Positions 5,170-5,346 of a stretch of DNA of 5,346 nt are shown here, piece by piece. This stretch comes from CBINFS01 sp966250015 (GTDB taxonomy: Bacteria; Bacteroidota; Rhodothermia; Rhodothermales; DASSAV01). The notes under the pieces are model-generated. The model worked only from the letters and a program-made list of their open reading frames with translations, made no database searches and was not told where the DNA came from. A program made the translations under genes and the position numbers. The first letter of the stretch is position 1. Each line of letters opens with the position of its first letter. Where the stretch lies: NCBI GenBank assembly GCA_966250015.1, contig CBINFS010000085.1:1-5346 (forward strand). The letters run 5' to 3'.

Positions 5170-5200
5170 AAAGATTCCTCACGTTTGTTCGGAATGACAA
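5170..5200 (-). repeat. Hairpin-type dispersed repeat, copy A
   Basis: On the minus strand it begins TTGTCATTCCGAAC and ends GTGAGGAATCTTT. The inner 22 bases (5195-5174) fold as ATTCC:GGAAT, a tandem G.A/A.G mismatch, AC:GT and a four-base AAAC loop. The flanking TTGTC and CTTT are shared with copy B. The opening and closing blocks resemble a widespread intergenic repeat in FCB-group and other environmental genomes whose usual core is GAGCGAAGCGA. Confidence 0.75.
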
Positions 5201-5252
5201 GTAGAGAGGTACGGGCAGGTTTTGGCCTTACTGCAATAGCCATCGCCCCACC

Positions 5253-5288
5253 TTGTCATCCTGAGTCAAGAATTGACGAGGGATCTTT
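5253..5288 (+). repeat. Hairpin-type dispersed repeat, copy B, inverted relative to copy A
   Basis: It begins TTGTCATCCTGAGTC and ends GACGAGGGATCTTT. Bases 5258-5284 fold as ATCCT:GGGAT (one T.G pair), a tandem G.A/A.G mismatch, a five-pair inner stem GTCAA:TTGAC and a GAA loop. It lies 52 bases from copy A with the TTGTCAT ends facing each other. The outer stem and the G.A step are shared with copy A, while the inner stem differs in sequence and length. Confidence 0.75.
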
Positions 5289-5346
5289 ATGAAACGCAGC
5301 CTTCGAGATCGGCAAAGAAGGCCCGCACAGCACCTGGACAGGCTTC

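Larger units (their letters stand above)
4997..5346. other. Non-coding tail with dispersed repeats
   Basis: I see no credible gene in these 350 bases. The minus-strand open frame at 5200-4904 runs antisense to the DUF4157 gene's 3' end, crosses the repeat elements and has no family resemblance. A weak hairpin lies at 5025-5049 (CGCG and GAG pairing with CTC and CGCG around an A.A mismatch, loop of nine) without a T-run, so it is at best a poor terminator. The rest is occupied by the repeat elements listed separately and by unassigned spacer. The final 58 bases contain a 6-bp inverted repeat, GCCTTC (5299-5304) with GAAGGC (5317-5322). Confidence 0.6.

Noticed and set aside
4904..5200. Minus-strand open frame of 98 codons starting in repeat copy A
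   Set aside because: Its first codons come from the dispersed repeat and its end is antisense to the DUF4157 gene.
5071..5288. Possible CRISPR array
   Set aside because: The repeats are only 10 bases apart or inverted, with no regular spacers and no cas genes.
1..5346. tRNA, rRNA or insertion sequence
   Set aside because: I found no cloverleaf, no conserved rRNA stretch and no transposase reading frame with terminal inverted repeats.

Overview
The window has about six protein genes. Four lie on the minus strand (positions 1-3199) and two on the plus strand (3586-4996), followed by a 350-base non-coding tail with dispersed repeats. The DNA is GC-rich with C/G-ending codons. A cyclase-like DUF2652 protein, a small helical-repeat protein of a type I associate with Bacteroidota, a DUF4157 protein and short dispersed hairpin repeats together suggest an uncultured, GC-rich bacterium of the FCB group (Bacteroidota/Rhodothermota or a related candidate phylum). 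This placement is inference from gene families only; there is no rRNA or marker gene.

Minus strand, in transcription order. A divergent intergenic region (3200-3585) carries a promoter-like pair for the first unit. The next two genes (3199-2210 and 2171-1767) look like the alpha and beta subunits of a C-glycoside deglycosidase-type enzyme: a sugar-isomerase-like TIM barrel with all four expected metal ligands, and a small DUF6379-type beta-sandwich partner. The alpha subunit starts with a Tat-like signal peptide while the beta subunit has none. After a 170-base gap with its own promoter-like sequence comes a class III cyclase-like DUF2652 protein fused to an SRPBCC-like C-terminal half (1596-498). 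It is split by a single extra G in a G6 run exactly where the second metal-binding Asp should be. Last is a DUF1801 protein (409 to the window edge), cut off at its C-terminus.

Plus strand. A 180-residue all-helical protein (3586-4128) is followed after 103 bases by a DUF4157/eCIS-core-type predicted zinc peptidase (4232-4996) with an unassigned hydrophobic tail. A perfect 17-base palindrome lies directly behind the first stop codon, and the two genes share a similar AT-rich leader motif.

Tail (4997-5346). No gene was found. It holds three 10-base GCAGATG-type units ending in a T run, then two head-to-head copies of a hairpin repeat. Both hairpins fold with a tandem G.A mismatch flanked by an outer and an inner stem, although their inner stems differ in sequence and length.

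The most interesting items are the apparently exported C-glycoside deglycosidase pair, the frameshift in the cyclase-like gene and the structured repeat pair. Nothing in the window is clearly a wholly new multi-gene system.
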